A stretch of DNA of 64,000 nt. It comes from Paludifilum halophilum. Lineage in GTDB: Bacteria; Bacillota; Bacilli; Thermoactinomycetales; DSM-45169. Positions within the stretch are counted from its first letter, which is position 1, and each line of letters opens with the position of its first letter. The notes below the pieces were generated by a model. The model saw only the letters and a list, made by a program, of their open reading frames with translations. It made no database searches and was not told where the DNA came from. Shown in pieces: positions 33,774 through 44,340 of this stretch. The translations under genes were made by a program, and so were the position numbers. The stretch is taken from NCBI RefSeq assembly GCF_002245355.1, contig NZ_NOWF01000001.1:310001-374000 (forward strand). The letters run 5' to 3'.

Positions 33774-35072
33774 TTATGAACCTCCCGATGACAGTTGATG
33801 AAGGGTTCGCTCAAACTCCGGAAAAGAGACGCGGATCGCTTCCGCGTTTTGCACCGTGACTCCGTCCTCGGCCGCCAGACCGGCTACTGCCATCGCCATT
33901 CCGATCCGATGGTCGCTGTGGCTGTCACATACCGCACCACTCAGGGGCGTCTTCCCCTGAATGATGAGACCGTCTTCCGTCTCTTCCACCTCGGCCCCCA
34001 GTTTGCGCAATTCCTGTGCCGTGACGTCGATCCGGTTTGTTTCCTTCACTTTCAATTCCGAGGCATCGCGGATCACGGTCTGTCCCTCCGCCTGGGTAGC
34101 GGCCACCGCCAGCACGGGAATCTCATCAATCAAACGGGGGATCCATTCCCCGCCGATCTCCACCCCATTTAAAGGACTGGAGGAGACGGTAATATCCCCG
34201 ACAGGCTCTCCGCTCCACTCTCCGGTGACTGTTACCTCCACCTCTCCGCCCATGGCCTGAAAGGCATCGATAATCCCAGTCCGGGTCGGATTGAGACCCA
34301 CTTCCCGAATCGTCACCCGGCTGTCCGGAACGATCAGGGCCGCGGCTATCAAAAAGGCGGCGGAGGAGATATCCCCCGGTACACGAACATATTGGGCCGT
34401 CAGCTCTTGTCCTCCCTGCAGAGAAACACGCCCTTTTTCCACCGACAGTTCCACTCCGAAGGAACGCAACATCCGCTCTGTATGATCCCGGGAGAGAGAA
34501 GGTTCCTCCACCACCGTTTTCCCTTCCGCCTGCAACCCGGCCAACAACAGACAGGATTTCACCTGGGCGCTGGCGACCGGACTGCGGTGAGAAATACCGC
34601 CGATACTTCCGCCGCGAACTCCCAGAGGGATGAATGAACCACCCTTCCGACCGTCCACTTGAGCCCCCATCCGGCGCAAGGGTTGAATCACCCGGTCCAT
34701 CGGCCGTCGACCGATGGACTCATCCCCGATAACGGCGGAATAGAAGGGACGTCCCGCCAAAATCCCCAGCATCAGGCGGATCGTCGTACCGGAGTTACCT
34801 ACGTCCAGCACGCGGGAAGGCTCCACAAGACCTTCCCATCCCTGCCCTTTCACCGTCAGAGAGGTTTCCGACTCCCGGCGGATTTCGACCCCCATCCGCC
34901 GGAAGCACTCAATCGTACTCAGACAGTCAGCGCCGGGTAAAAAACCCTTCACCCGGGTATCCCCCCGGGCGACAGCCCCGAACATTACCGCCCGGTGTGA
35001 AATCGATTTGTCCCCGGGAACGTGAACCGCACCCGCCAGCCCGCGTTTCCGTTCCGTTTTCAATAAATGCAT
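33774..35072 (-). CDS. aroA: 3-phosphoshikimate 1-carboxyvinyltransferase (EPSP synthase)
   Basis: The enzyme joins shikimate-3-phosphate and PEP in the shikimate pathway. Motifs: [15 protein letters not shown] near residue 20, [16 protein letters not shown] near 90, RDHTERML near 180, [10 protein letters not shown] near 300 and [15 protein letters not shown] near the end. ATG 35072 (MHLLKTERK) is preceded by AAAGGGG; an earlier in-frame start overlaps tyrA. It closes the aromatic gene block. Confidence 0.97.
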   Translation of the reverse strand: MHLLKTERKRGLAGAVHVPGDKSISHRAVMFGAVARGDTRVKGFLPGADCLSTIECFRRMGVEIRRESETSLTVKGQGWEGLVEPSRVLDVGNSGTTIRLMLGILAGRPFYSAVIGDESIGRRPMDRVIQPLRRMGAQVDGRKGGSFIPLGVRGGSIGGISHRSPVASAQVKSCLLLAGLQAEGKTVVEEPSLSRDHTERMLRSFGVELSVEKGRVSLQGGQELTAQYVRVPGDISSAAFLIAAALIVPDSRVTIREVGLNPTRTGIIDAFQAMGGEVEVTVTGEWSGEPVGDITVSSSPLNGVEIGGEWIPRLIDEIPVLAVAATQAEGQTVIRDASELKVKETNRIDVTAQELRKLGAEVEETEDGLIIQGKTPLSGAVCDSHSDHRIGMAMAVAGLAAEDGVTVQNAEAIRVSFPEFERTLHQLSSGGS

Positions 35073-35103
35073 CGCCTCTGCCCCTTTTTGCGGATCGATC
35101 CGC

Positions 35104-36207
35104 TTATTCATTCAGATCAATAACCGTGTAACCTTTTCTGGCCAATACCGTTTTAGCCCGGCGATAATCCCTTTCTTCCCGAAAGGCGAGACGAAGGACT
35201 CCCGCTCCGTCTTCTCGGTTTTCCATCACGCCAATGTTGGCGATACTGATCCCTTCTTCCCCCAAAAGCGTCGCCACTTTACCGATCACCCCCGGATGAT
35301 CGGCAACATCGACATAACATTCCCAAACGGGAGACAAAATTCCTATCTTTCGATCCGGCAACTGCTCTCGGGAAATTTTCGCCTGTTCAAAAAAAGTTTG
35401 GATCGAAAAAGAATCTTCCGCTTCCAGTGCCTCTTTGACTCTTTCCATTTCCCGAATCCAATCCTGCATCAGCCCGAGAATCGATTCCCGGTTGCTCAGG
35501 AGAATATCCCTCCACATCACCGGATCACTGGCGGCGATCCGAGTCAGATCCCGGAATCCCCCCGCCGCCAACCGGTGAAACCATTCGTTGGACTCGTTAT
35601 AGCGATCCACCTGATTGACCAATCCTGCCGCCAAAATATGAGGGAGATGGCTGATCGCCCCTACAATCCGGTCATGGTGCTCCGGGTTCATAATCACCAG
35701 CTGTGCCCGGGTCGCCGTAACCAGCAGACGGCTCAGCCGTTGTACCTTGGACAAGGGGGTTTCGGGGAAGGGGGTCAAAATGTAATAGGCGTTCTCAAAG
35801 AGCAGGGAACGGGCGGCTTTCACTCCGGACTGGTGAGAGCCGGCCATCGGATGACCCCCGATGAACGCTTCCCGGAGACGGGGAAAAACTGCGGCCTGCT
35901 CCATGATCCGCCCCTTGGTACTGCCGACATCGGAGATCAGACAATCCGGCTTCAAGTCCAATTCCGCCAAAGCTTCTAGAAGATCGGGAGCCGTTCCCAC
36001 CGGGACGGCGAGGAAGATATAGTCCGCTTTCGTCACCGCTTCTTCCATCCGGGTAAACCCCCGGTGAATCACTCCCGCCGATTCCGCCAAATGAAGTGTT
36101 TTCTCCGACCGGTCATATCCGTAAACTTCCACCCCCGCCCTCTCCTTCAATCCGAGGGCCAGGGAGCCGCCAATCAGACCGATCCCCAGCACTGCCGCTC
36201 TTTCCAT
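35104..36207 (-). CDS. tyrA: Prephenate dehydrogenase with ACT domain
   Basis: TyrA makes 4-hydroxyphenylpyruvate from prephenate for tyrosine. The NAD motif is [14 protein letters not shown] at residues 6-19; [19 protein letters not shown] and HLPH near the middle are conserved. Residues ~295-367 form an ACT domain ([29 protein letters not shown]) for feedback control. ATG 36207 is close after hisC; a TTG three codons earlier has the better spaced AAGGAAG. Confidence 0.95.
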   Translation of the reverse strand: MERAAVLGIGLIGGSLALGLKERAGVEVYGYDRSEKTLHLAESAGVIHRGFTRMEEAVTKADYIFLAVPVGTAPDLLEALAELDLKPDCLISDVGSTKGRIMEQAAVFPRLREAFIGGHPMAGSHQSGVKAARSLLFENAYYILTPFPETPLSKVQRLSRLLVTATRAQLVIMNPEHHDRIVGAISHLPHILAAGLVNQVDRYNESNEWFHRLAAGGFRDLTRIAASDPVMWRDILLSNRESILGLMQDWIREMERVKEALEAEDSFSIQTFFEQAKISREQLPDRKIGILSPVWECYVDVADHPGVIGKVATLLGEEGISIANIGVMENREDGAGVLRLAFREERDYRRAKTVLARKGYTVIDLNE

Positions 36208-36212
36208 AGCAA

Positions 36213-37319
36213 TCAAGCGACTTCCTTCGGTTTCGGCAGATGGAGACAGCCCGCCAGTTCTTGGAGAAACCGCTGGTTTTGTTCCGGTGTCCCTACTGTG
36301 ACCCGAATATGGGTGGGATAACCTAAGGCCGCTCCGGAACGGACAATCATTCCTTTTTCCAGCAGGCACTGAAACACATCGTCGGCGGGCTTTTCCGTAT
36401 CCATCATCACAAAATTGCCGTGGGCCGGAAAATAAGACAGCCCCCACTCATCCAGTTGGGCTTGGATCCGTTCGATTCCCCGGCGGTTTTCCCGGCGGCA
36501 GTTTTCTACAAACTCCCGGTCCGCCAAAGCGGCTCGTGCGGCCCGTTGGGCCAAACGGTTGGCGTTAAAGGGTTCCCGTACCCGGTTCATTTCGTCCACA
36601 ATTCCCGGAGAGGCGACCGCATAACCGATCCGGAAGGCGGCCAGACCGTAAATTTTAGAGAAGGTGCGCAGAACCACGACCCGCGGATCCTTTTCCACTA
36701 AGGAAAGGGTGTCCGGATAGGAAGGATCCGTGACATACTCCTGATACGCTTCATCCACCACGACCAGTACATGATCAGGAAGCCGGTCCAGGAAAGAAAC
36801 CAGAGCATCGTGGCTGATGATCGTTCCCGTCGGATTATTGGGATTGCATACCCAGACGATCCGGGTGTGATCGTTGACCGCCCGGGCCATCGCATCCAGA
36901 TCATGGGTTCCCTCGACCATCGGCACCTCCACCGGAGTACACCCTTCAATCAGGGTCTGTGTCTTGTACCGGGGAAAGGTGATATCCGCCATTACTGCCT
37001 CATAACCGGGTTCCAGATAGGTTCGGGCGATCATCTGTACGATCTCGTCGGAACCGTTGCCGAACAGAATCCGGTCGGTGGAAACATTCAGGTGGGACGC
37101 TAGTTCCTGCCGCAGTTGAGGAGCCCCTCCTTCCGGATACATAAACAGATGCGCCTGTTCTTCAGTCAGGGACTCCCATACAGACGGAGAACAGCCGTAG
37201 GGGTTTTCGTTGGACGCCAACTTGATCACTTCTTCCAAACCGAGCTCCCGCTTCACTTCCTCCAGCGGTTTTCCCGGTTGATAGACAGGCACTCCTTGAA
37301 GTACAGACTTGGATTTCAT
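36213..37319 (-). CDS. hisC: Histidinol-phosphate / aromatic aminotransferase
   Basis: A class I/II PLP aminotransferase with KLASNENPYG near 40, NPNNPTG near 165, VVDEAYQEYV, and the PLP lysine in RTFSKIYGLAAFRIGYA. In Bacillus, HisC also transaminates in tyrosine and phenylalanine synthesis and lies between trpA and tyrA, exactly as here. ATG 37319 follows GGGAGGAACCGCGCGC. A repeat element separates it from trpA. Confidence 0.94.
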   Translation of the reverse strand: MKSKSVLQGVPVYQPGKPLEEVKRELGLEEVIKLASNENPYGCSPSVWESLTEEQAHLFMYPEGGAPQLRQELASHLNVSTDRILFGNGSDEIVQMIARTYLEPGYEAVMADITFPRYKTQTLIEGCTPVEVPMVEGTHDLDAMARAVNDHTRIVWVCNPNNPTGTIISHDALVSFLDRLPDHVLVVVDEAYQEYVTDPSYPDTLSLVEKDPRVVVLRTFSKIYGLAAFRIGYAVASPGIVDEMNRVREPFNANRLAQRAARAALADREFVENCRRENRRGIERIQAQLDEWGLSYFPAHGNFVMMDTEKPADDVFQCLLEKGMIVRSGAALGYPTHIRVTVGTPEQNQRFLQELAGCLHLPKPKEVA

Positions 37320-37381
37320 GCGCGCGGTTCCTCCCACTTTTTTTCTCTCTAGTTTACACTAGAACCCCTGTGAAATGAAAC

Positions 37382-37414
37382 GCCCGTTCATCCCCGGATA
37401 CGGGATCAACGGGC
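37382..37414 (-). terminator. Hairpin downstream of trpA, probable terminator
   Basis: GCCCGTT pairs with AACGGGC around an inner ATCCCG / CGGGGAT stem. The U-run is weak (GUUUCAUUU), so termination may be incomplete and hisC may be reached by read-through. Confidence 0.5.
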
Positions 37415-37420
37415 AGACAT

Positions 37421-37723
37421 CTAGAAGCATTGTGAAGTCGAGAGCGGCAGCCTTTACCCGAAACCGCTCCGATTGCACTCAAGATCACTTCGCTCTCGGG
37501 TTTCGCTATCCTGTCCGGCAGAGATGTAGACACTGGCCGCTCCGCATCTTCCTGCTGCGGGCAGAGGCAATGCCTGCGATGCAACACAAAGAAAGCTTTT
37601 GCATACACGCCCTTGCAGGCTGATTCTCCGCTGGGCAGGACAGCGTCCTTTACTTCAGGCGCTACCCATCAATTCTGTGGTGCCCGTGGGTGCAAAGTCG
37701 CTATTTCGGGTATATGCTTCTAG
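37421..37723. mobile_element. ~303-bp repeat element with CTAGAAGC ends
   Basis: The ends CTAGAAGCAT and its complement at 37714-37723 are inverted; the left end matches the 141-bp foldback at 9664 in 14 of 15 bases. The interior contains a degraded version of the GCACTC...CGGGTTTCGCTAT core seen in the 298- and 311-bp elements. No coding capacity. It fills most of the 433-bp gap between hisC and trpA. Confidence 0.65.
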
Positions 37724-37752
37724 TCTTCCGATCATGGAAGTTGCGATTTGAT

Positions 37753-38565
37753 TCAGTCTTGTTTTTCCCCGATCAGATCCCGGATAAATAAACGTAGTCC
37801 ATCCAGAGCGGCCCGGCGTTTGGAAGGGTCCTGCAACTCTTCCCGCCGCTCTTCCACCTGACGGACGAGAGCGCTTCCCACCACCGCCGCGTCAGCGTGA
37901 GCCATGAACCGGTCCACATGCTCGCGCCTGGAAATACCGAATCCGACGGCAATCGGTACCGGGCTGTGCTGTTTCACCGTATCGAGGAACGCTTCCACCC
38001 CGTCGGCAAAAGCGGATCGAACACCGGTCGTACCCAAGGATGAAACACAGTAGACGAACCCCTTAGCCCGAGAAGCGATCTGCCGGATGCGTTCCCTCGA
38101 CGTGGGAGCGACCAGGGGAACCAAGTGAAGACCTCGCTCTCCGGCGAAACGGGAAAGCTCTTCACTCTCCTCCCAGGGGAGGTCCGGGACGATCATTCCG
38201 TCGATGCCGGCCGCCTCGGCCTGCTGAACCAGCCGGGCGGGACCGAAGCGAAGAATCGGATTATAGTAGGAAAACAGTACGAGAGGGGCTCGCACGCCTT
38301 CGGCACGGGCCGCATCGGCCAACTGCAACACTTTAGGCAAAGTCATTCCCTCGGCCAGTGCCCGTTCCGATGCCGCCTGAATCACAGGACCGTCGGCCAA
38401 GGGATCGGAATAAGGCACCCCCAATTCAATTGCAGAAACCCCTTCTCCATCCAATAACTTAACCAGGTCCAGGCTGGTGTTGAAATCCGGATCCCCTGCT
38501 TCGATAAAGGGAATCACGCGACGGGAACGATCCTGTTGAAACGCCCGATCCAGCCGGTTCTCCAT
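37753..38565 (-). CDS. trpA: Tryptophan synthase alpha subunit
   Basis: TrpA cleaves indole-3-glycerol phosphate to indole. Conserved: FIEAGDPDFNTSLDL with catalytic Glu near the N-terminus, ELGVPYSDPLADGPVIQ (catalytic Asp), LPWEES, YCVSSLGTTGVR and GFGIS. The ATG at 38565 overlaps the trpB stop by one base, so the subunits are translationally coupled. Confidence 0.97.
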   Translation of the reverse strand: MENRLDRAFQQDRSRRVIPFIEAGDPDFNTSLDLVKLLDGEGVSAIELGVPYSDPLADGPVIQAASERALAEGMTLPKVLQLADAARAEGVRAPLVLFSYYNPILRFGPARLVQQAEAAGIDGMIVPDLPWEESEELSRFAGERGLHLVPLVAPTSRERIRQIASRAKGFVYCVSSLGTTGVRSAFADGVEAFLDTVKQHSPVPIAVGFGISRREHVDRFMAHADAAVVGSALVRQVEERREELQDPSKRRAALDGLRLFIRDLIGEKQD

Positions 38566-39773
38566 CACTCTCCCCCCAATTCGGAACGAATCGTTTCCAC
38601 ATCTTTGTCTCCGCGTCCCGACAGGCAGATCACAAGCAAGGAGTCGAAGCTCCCTTCACCCGCCAGTTTAACCGCCTCAGCCACTGCGTGTGCCGATTCC
38701 AGGGCCGGAAGAATCCCCTCCGTCCGGGAAAGGAGGCGCACAGCCTCCAATGCCTCCCGGTCTTCGGCACAGGTGTAGCGTACTCGGCCCCGCTCCTTCA
38801 AACAGGCATGTTCCGGGCCCACTCCCGGGTAATCCAATCCCGCGGAAACGGAGTGTGCTTCCAACACCTGTCCGTATTCATCCTGAAGCAGATAGCTGAG
38901 TGAACCATGCAACACACCGGGAGTTCCCCGGGATAAAGTGGCGGCGTGCCGATCCGTATCCAATCCTTCACCGGCGGCTTCCACACCGTGCAGACGAACC
39001 CCGCCGTCAGCGATAAAGGGGGTGAACATCCCGATCGCGTTGCTCCCCCCTCCGACACACGCGACTACATCATCGGGAAGACGCCCTTCTTTCTCCAAAA
39101 GCTGAGCCCGGGTCTCATCCCCGATGATTCGTTGAAAATGGCGGACCATTTCCGGATAAGGGTGAGGCCCCACCGCCGAACCGATCAGGTAAAACGTATC
39201 CTCCACATGAGAAACCCAATACCGGATCGCCTCATTGGTAGCATCTTTCAATGTGCGGCTGCCGGAAGTAACAGAGATCACTTCCGCCCCCAACAACTCC
39301 ATCCGAAACACATTGAGCCGTTGACGGCGGACATCTTCCTCGCCCATAAACACCTTGCATTCCAACCCCAGCAGAGCGGCCACTGTCGCCGAAGCGACAC
39401 CGTGCTGTCCGGCTCCTGTCTCAGCGATCAGCTTTTTCTTACCCATCCGCCGTGCCAAAAGCCCTTGCCCCAAGGTGTTGTTAATTTTATGGGCCCCGGT
39501 ATGATTCAAATCCTCCCGTTTCAGATAAATGCGGGAACCACCGGCGTACTCCGTCAGCCCCTCGGCCAGCGTCAACGGAGTCGGACGGCCGGAGTACTCC
39601 TGCAGCAGGTAGGAAAGCTCTTTTCGGAACTCCGGGTCCTCCACTGCCGACCGGAACCCATTTTCCAATTCATTCAGCGCATTCATCAAAGTTTCCGGAA
39701 CGAACCGTCCGCCGAAGGCGCCGAACCGACCCGGCCGGTCAACGGCTTGCTCCGACATTTTCTTTTCGCTCAA
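38565..39773 (-). CDS. trpB: Tryptophan synthase beta subunit
   Basis: TrpB condenses indole with serine using PLP. The PLP lysine is in [11 protein letters not shown] near residue 95, the phosphate loop is GGGSNAIG near 235, and [16 protein letters not shown] and AETGAGQHG are present. The start is TTG 39771-39773, after GAGAGGGTGAG; an ATG five codons later has a weaker site. It overlaps the end of trpF. Confidence 0.97.
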   Translation of the reverse strand: MSEKKMSEQAVDRPGRFGAFGGRFVPETLMNALNELENGFRSAVEDPEFRKELSYLLQEYSGRPTPLTLAEGLTEYAGGSRIYLKREDLNHTGAHKINNTLGQGLLARRMGKKKLIAETGAGQHGVASATVAALLGLECKVFMGEEDVRRQRLNVFRMELLGAEVISVTSGSRTLKDATNEAIRYWVSHVEDTFYLIGSAVGPHPYPEMVRHFQRIIGDETRAQLLEKEGRLPDDVVACVGGGSNAIGMFTPFIADGGVRLHGVEAAGEGLDTDRHAATLSRGTPGVLHGSLSYLLQDEYGQVLEAHSVSAGLDYPGVGPEHACLKERGRVRYTCAEDREALEAVRLLSRTEGILPALESAHAVAEAVKLAGEGSFDSLLVICLSGRGDKDVETIRSELGGE

Positions 39774-40419
39774 AATGTCTCACCCTCTCCACCAATGCTT
39801 TCATCTTTCTTCGGTCTTTTCGTCCCCCGGTCTCCACTCCACTGGATGCATCGACACCCTCCGGACCGCATCGGTCCATCAGCTTCCCCACATTATCCGG
39901 GCGAATCCCTCCGGCGACCCAGACAGGCACTCCGAACCGTTCCCAACGCCGTCGAATCTCTGAAACCTGATTCCAGGGAAAAGTCAGACCGGTTCCGCCG
40001 CGTTTTCCTCTTGAGGCGGAATCCAGTAGAATCGCATCCGTCCAGGGGGCATAGGCCTCGGGGTACAGCTTCCTGTCACCGTCTTCACCGATATGGATCA
40101 CTTTGATCAACGAGACCCCCGTCGTTTCCTTGACCCACCGGCAAAAAGCGGGAGATTCATCTCCGTGAAGCTGAATCATGTCAAAGGGAACCCGGGACAA
40201 CCAATATTCGACTTCCTCCCGTCGCGGATCCATCATGACTCCCACGGACCGGACACCTTCAGGCAACCGGGTGACCATTTCCCGTGCCGGACCGGGAGAA
40301 ACTGTCCGCTTCCGACCCGGTACCAGAATCAATCCGGCGGCATCGAGGTCGAGCCCCGTTAACGCATGGATATCCTCCATTCGCCGCATCCCGCACAACT
40401 TTACGAAGGTTCGGCGCAA
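39739..40419 (-). CDS. trpF: Phosphoribosylanthranilate isomerase
   Basis: A TIM-barrel enzyme of 226 residues with VKLCGM near the N-terminus (catalytic Cys), [26 protein letters not shown] (catalytic Asp and phosphate loop) and [18 protein letters not shown]. The start is TTG 40417-40419 because KLCGM must be included and no earlier ATG exists. Overlaps trpC and trpB. Confidence 0.96.
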   Translation of the reverse strand: MRRTFVKLCGMRRMEDIHALTGLDLDAAGLILVPGRKRTVSPGPAREMVTRLPEGVRSVGVMMDPRREEVEYWLSRVPFDMIQLHGDESPAFCRWVKETTGVSLIKVIHIGEDGDRKLYPEAYAPWTDAILLDSASRGKRGGTGLTFPWNQVSEIRRRWERFGVPVWVAGGIRPDNVGKLMDRCGPEGVDASSGVETGGRKDRRKMKALVERVRHFERKENVGASR

Positions 40420-41198
40420 CCGGTTCCACCTGCCAGTAACCGACGAATCGCCCGTTCCGGCGACTCTTGCCGCATCAGATACTCTCCCACCAGGACGCCT
40501 TCTACCCCGGCTCGGCTCAATCGTTCCAAATCCGCCCGGGAATGGATCCCGCTTTCACCAATGACGGGAATCCCCTCCGGAATCAGGGGAGATAGCTCTT
40601 CTGTCACCGCCAAATCCGTGTCGAAGGTGGTTAGGTTGCGGTTGTTGATACCGATCACATCCGGCTTTGCCTGCAGAGCGGCATCGATTTCCTCGGCCCG
40701 GTGCACCTCGATCAGTGTTTCCAGACCCAATCGACGGGCTTCCCAAGCCAGCTCCTTCAGCGCCTCTTTTTCCACCATGGCGGCAATCAGGAGGACGGCA
40801 TCGGCTCCCAACAGCCGGCTCTCTACCAACTGAACCGGATGGAGGATAAAATCCTTCCGCAGTACCGGCAAAGAGACCTGTTCCTTCACTCGCCGGAGAT
40901 AATCGGGATGCCCGTGAAAAAAGGTCTGATCCGTCAATACCGAAACAGCGGAAGCCCCTCCCGCTTCATAAGCCCGGGCAGTGGAGACGGGGTTTACCTG
41001 CTCTTGGATCGTTCCCCGGGAAGGTGAGGCCGGTTTTACCTCGGCGATCAAAGCCGGGGATTCCCGTTTCACCATCGCTTTTGCCAGAGAACGGCAGGAC
41101 GACATCCGATCCGCCGCTCTCCGGTCGTCAGCAGTCAACTCCCGGGACAGGCCTTCCACTTCCTTCCGCTTCTCCTCTGTAATCCGATTAAGAAACAC
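40401..41198 (-). CDS. trpC: Indole-3-glycerol phosphate synthase
   Basis: A 265-residue TIM barrel: ALIAEVKPASPSRG (catalytic Lys/Glu), VSVLTDQTFFHG, LRKDFI, EVHRAEE, GINNRNLTTF and GESGIHS. Start GTG 41196-41198 follows AGGAGGTCCACC. It overlaps trpD by eleven bases, as is common in the trpDCF order. Confidence 0.97.
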   Translation of the reverse strand: MFLNRITEEKRKEVEGLSRELTADDRRAADRMSSCRSLAKAMVKRESPALIAEVKPASPSRGTIQEQVNPVSTARAYEAGGASAVSVLTDQTFFHGHPDYLRRVKEQVSLPVLRKDFILHPVQLVESRLLGADAVLLIAAMVEKEALKELAWEARRLGLETLIEVHRAEEIDAALQAKPDVIGINNRNLTTFDTDLAVTEELSPLIPEGIPVIGESGIHSRADLERLSRAGVEGVLVGEYLMRQESPERAIRRLLAGGTGCAEPS

Positions 41199-42213
41199 GG
41201 TGGACCTCCTTTCCGGCACCGACCATTTTCTCCAATTTCTTTTCCGCCCGGCCGCTGTCGACGGTTTCGGCGGCAATATGGATTCCCTCCTGCAGACAGG
41301 TGGCCCGGCCCGCCACATAGATGACCGCACCGGCATTAGCCAGGACCACATCCCGTTTGGGTCCGGAAATACCCTTTAAAACATCCCGGATCAACTCGGC
41401 GTTAATCTGGACATCACCCCCGGCCAGTTCAGAGAGGGAGCAACGATTCAACCCCAACTCCTCCGGAGTCACCCGGTAAGTATGAACCTGTCCGTCCTTT
41501 CCTTCACTGATTCGGGTTTCACCGGTGACGGAAACCTCGTCGATACCGTCCAGACCGGCGACAACCAGCACCCGGTCCGCTCCGAGGGATAGAAGCACCT
41601 GCGCTACCGTCTCCGTCAGGTCCGGATCATAAACGCCGACCAATTGGCGCCGAACCCCGGCGGGATTGGCCAAGGGCCCCAATAGATTGAAACACGTGCG
41701 AAAGCCGAGTTCCTTCCTCGCCGGCATCACATTTTTCATCGCCCGATGATACAGGGGGGCGAACATAAAACAGATTCCCCACTCCCGAAGGGCCCGTTCC
41801 GCCTCTTGAGCATCCATCCTAATATCGATACCCAAAGTCTCCAAAACATCGGCGCTTCCGCTTCGGCCCGATGCGGCCCGATTGCCGTGTTTGGCCACGG
41901 GAATCCCCGCCGCCGCGGCGACGATCGTCGCCGCCGTAGAAATATTGAAGGTACCCTTTCCATCTCCGCCCGTCCCGCAGGTGTCCACTGCATCGGGAAT
42001 CTCCAGCCGAACCGGTGTCACCTTTTCCCGCATGGCATGAGCGAATCCGGAAATCTCCTCCACGGTTTCTCCCTTCATGCGCAGGGCCGTTAAGGCGGCC
42101 CCGATCTGCGCCGAGGATACGTTTCCTTCCATCATCGTCTTCATGAGTTCCGCCGATTCCTCCCGGGTCAGATCATGACCACTCACCACTTTGGATAAGG
42201 TTTGCTGGACCAT
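41188..42213 (-). CDS. trpD: Anthranilate phosphoribosyltransferase
   Basis: The PRPP-binding glycine-rich loop is DTCGTGGDGKGTFNIST near residue 77; KHGNRAASGRSGSADVLE and NLLGPLANPA follow. Length 341 is typical. GAAAGGGGAGGGAAT precedes the ATG. No trpG amidotransferase gene lies in the operon, as in Bacillus where pabA serves both pathways. Confidence 0.97.
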   Translation of the reverse strand: MVQQTLSKVVSGHDLTREESAELMKTMMEGNVSSAQIGAALTALRMKGETVEEISGFAHAMREKVTPVRLEIPDAVDTCGTGGDGKGTFNISTAATIVAAAAGIPVAKHGNRAASGRSGSADVLETLGIDIRMDAQEAERALREWGICFMFAPLYHRAMKNVMPARKELGFRTCFNLLGPLANPAGVRRQLVGVYDPDLTETVAQVLLSLGADRVLVVAGLDGIDEVSVTGETRISEGKDGQVHTYRVTPEELGLNRCSLSELAGGDVQINAELIRDVLKGISGPKRDVVLANAGAVIYVAGRATCLQEGIHIAAETVDSGRAEKKLEKMVGAGKEVHRVS

Positions 42214-42226
42214 ATTCCCTCCCCTT

Positions 42227-43750
42227 TCATCGCTCTGCGGTTATTGAAAACAGGCTCTCTGCCAGGTTAAGAGCCCGAATGATTCCCTTGGCCTTATTTC
42301 TGGACTCCTCGTATTCCGCCTCCGGATCGGAATCAGCAACAACGCCGCCCCCGGCCTGGATATAGGCAGTGCCATTCCTGAAGTATACGGTCCGGATCGT
42401 GATACAACTGTCCAGATTGCCGGTGAAGCTGAAATAACCGATCGCTCCGGCGTAGATTCCCCGGGGTGTTCCTTCCATTTCGGCGATCAACTGCATCGCC
42501 TTCACCTTTGGCGCTCCCGACACCGTTCCCGCGGGAAAACAGGAACGGAAAGCGTCCAAAGGCTTCCGTCCCTTCGCCAATCGTCCAGTGACATGGGAAA
42601 CCATGTGCATCACATGGGAATACTTTTCGATCACCATATGATCCGTCACTTCCACCGAACCGTAGCGGGAGATTCGCCCCAGATCGTTGCGGCCCAAATC
42701 CAGAAGCATCACATGCTCCGCCCGCTCCTTCTCATCGGCCAGCATCTGCTCGGCCAGGGATTCATCCTCCGTCGGATCGGCTCCCCGAGGCCTCGTACCG
42801 GCGATGGGCCTTGTCTCCATCCGGTCTTCCGTCACCCGGACCAGCAGTTCCGGGGACGCTCCCACCACCTCTTCGTCGCCCAGCGAGAGATAATACATAT
42901 ACGGAGAAGGGTTGAGCACCCGGAGCACCCGATAAACATCAAAGGCACGGGGAGCACGGGGCCATTTCCACCGCTGCGAGGGAACAATCTGAAAGATATC
43001 CCCCCGGCGGATATGCTCTTTGGACTTTTCCACCATCGCGCTGTATGCGTCCTTCGTCATCTCGGGAACCGTCCGGGAAAAGTCCGCCTCCAGCCTCTTG
43101 TCGATAGCGGGCGGAAAAGCGACGAATTCAGGATCTCGGAAACGAAGCGTCTCCGCCCACTCGTCAACAGCGGCAATGGTTTGTCGGTAACCCCGAAGCA
43201 GCTCATCTTCACCGGCTCCGTCAGGCACGTGAAAATTGGCCACCAGTGTGATTTCCTGCTTCAGATGATCGACGATCATCAACCGGTCGCAAAACATCAG
43301 ATGCATGTCCCTCGCTCCCGTTCCTTCCGCCCCGGGATGGCGGGACACCGGTTCGAAATAGCCGATCGACTCATAACCGATATAACCCACTGCTCCGCCG
43401 AGAAAAGGCGGATATCCGGTATAGCCGGGAGAGCGATAACGCTGCAATAACTGCTCCAGTTCTTCCAGAGGATCGTCACAGGAATACGCTTTTTCACCGG
43501 TCCCTTCCGCGATCCGGATCTCCCCACCTTGACACTGAAAAGTCAGAAAAGGGTCCGTGCCGATAAAAGAATAACGTCCCCAGCGCTCGCCTCCTTCCGC
43601 ACTTTCCAGCAGAAAGGAATAGGGTCGATTCCCCAAGCGCTGATACAGGCGGATCGGTGTCTCCGTATCCGCGAAGATAGTTTTTAAGACAGGAATCGTC
43701 GAGTAATCGCGGGAGAGCTCCCGCACTCGATCAAACGGGGGATAATACAC
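42227..43750 (-). CDS. trpE: Anthranilate synthase component I
   Basis: TrpE makes anthranilate from chorismate with a glutaminase partner encoded elsewhere. The C-terminal chorismate-binding domain shows SPELLVR, PIAGTRPRG, DEKERAEHVMLLDLGRNDLGR, FPAGTVSGAPKVKAM and IQAGGGVVADSDP. The start is GTG 43748-43750, after GGAGGGAGATATC. It is first in trpEDCFBA and is preceded by a TRAP-type attenuator. Confidence 0.97.
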   Translation of the reverse strand: MYYPPFDRVRELSRDYSTIPVLKTIFADTETPIRLYQRLGNRPYSFLLESAEGGERWGRYSFIGTDPFLTFQCQGGEIRIAEGTGEKAYSCDDPLEELEQLLQRYRSPGYTGYPPFLGGAVGYIGYESIGYFEPVSRHPGAEGTGARDMHLMFCDRLMIVDHLKQEITLVANFHVPDGAGEDELLRGYRQTIAAVDEWAETLRFRDPEFVAFPPAIDKRLEADFSRTVPEMTKDAYSAMVEKSKEHIRRGDIFQIVPSQRWKWPRAPRAFDVYRVLRVLNPSPYMYYLSLGDEEVVGASPELLVRVTEDRMETRPIAGTRPRGADPTEDESLAEQMLADEKERAEHVMLLDLGRNDLGRISRYGSVEVTDHMVIEKYSHVMHMVSHVTGRLAKGRKPLDAFRSCFPAGTVSGAPKVKAMQLIAEMEGTPRGIYAGAIGYFSFTGNLDSCITIRTVYFRNGTAYIQAGGGVVADSDPEAEYEESRNKAKGIIRALNLAESLFSITAER

Positions 43751-43822
43751 GATATCTCCTCCCTCCTCCAGGTCATAACCCTTTTGGAGACGAAGAGATC
43801 GGTTGCGAGAGGAAAAAAGAGG

Positions 43823-43857
43823 AAAATAAAAAGACCAAAGCACAGAAAGCTTTGGTC
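43823..43857 (-). terminator. trp attenuator terminator
   Basis: Nine-base stem GACCAAAGC / GCTTTGGTC with a short loop and UUUUUAUUUU on the minus strand, between the GAG-repeat region and trpE. Confidence 0.9.
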
Positions 43858-43876
43858 GGTCGTCCGTTCCAAATAC

Positions 43877-43925
43877 CTCCGCTCTCCTCTGCTTGCCAAT
43901 CTCATCTCATCTCGTCTCTCAACTC
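43877..43925 (-). promoter_or_regulatory. TRAP-binding GAG repeat region of the trp leader
   Basis: The minus-strand RNA carries eight GAG triplets within 49 bases, several separated by two bases, directly before the attenuator terminator. This is the known target pattern of TRAP (MtrB), whose gene is at 51163-51390. When tryptophan-bound TRAP wraps this RNA, the antiterminator cannot form and transcription stops. B. subtilis uses 11 triplets; fewer perfect triplets are visible here, with possible UUG/AAG substitutes in the gap. Confidence 0.88.
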
Positions 43926-43940
43926 ATTGAATTGCTGTCT

Positions 43941-43969
43941 ACTTTACCGAAGTCGGGCCCAGTTGTCAA
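43941..43969 (-). promoter_or_regulatory. Sigma-A promoter of the trp operon
   Basis: TTGACA (43969-43964) and TAAAGT (43946-43941), 17-base spacer. The -35 box overlaps the aroH stop codon. Confidence 0.85.
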
Positions 43970-44340
43970 CGGTCGGTTTTCTCCGCCAAATCCGGCCGTA
44001 AAGAACGGGCCTCTTTGAGGTATGCATGGCGGATTTGTTCCGGTTGTAAATCCGTATTGACGTGAACCAGGAGACGGAGACACCTGGAAAGTGCACCCGG
44101 CACGTCAATTTCGCTGGCGCACATTAAGGGGACCGAGTCCCAGCCGGACATCTCCCGGATCGCGCGTGCGGGAAAAGTAGCGTTTAAATCAGGACTCATC
44201 GTGATAAACACACTGGCGATCGCATCCGGCCGAATTCCGTTCAACCGGACGATTTCCTCCAACAGCTCCCGGGTCGCCCTCAAGATGAGCCCGGCATCGT
44301 TTTTCTCAACGGTTGTGGCCCCTCGGATACCGCGAATCAT
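43966..44340 (-). CDS. aroH: Chorismate mutase, AroH type
   Basis: A 124-residue monofunctional AroH-class chorismate mutase: IRGIRGATTVEKNDAG at the start, ASVFITMSPDLNATFPARAIR and SEIDVPGALSRCLRLLVHVNT. It converts chorismate to prephenate for phenylalanine and tyrosine. The ATG overlaps the aroB stop. The trp promoter -35 lies in its last codons. Confidence 0.95.
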   Translation of the reverse strand: MIRGIRGATTVEKNDAGLILRATRELLEEIVRLNGIRPDAIASVFITMSPDLNATFPARAIREMSGWDSVPLMCASEIDVPGALSRCLRLLVHVNTDLQPEQIRHAYLKEARSLRPDLAEKTDR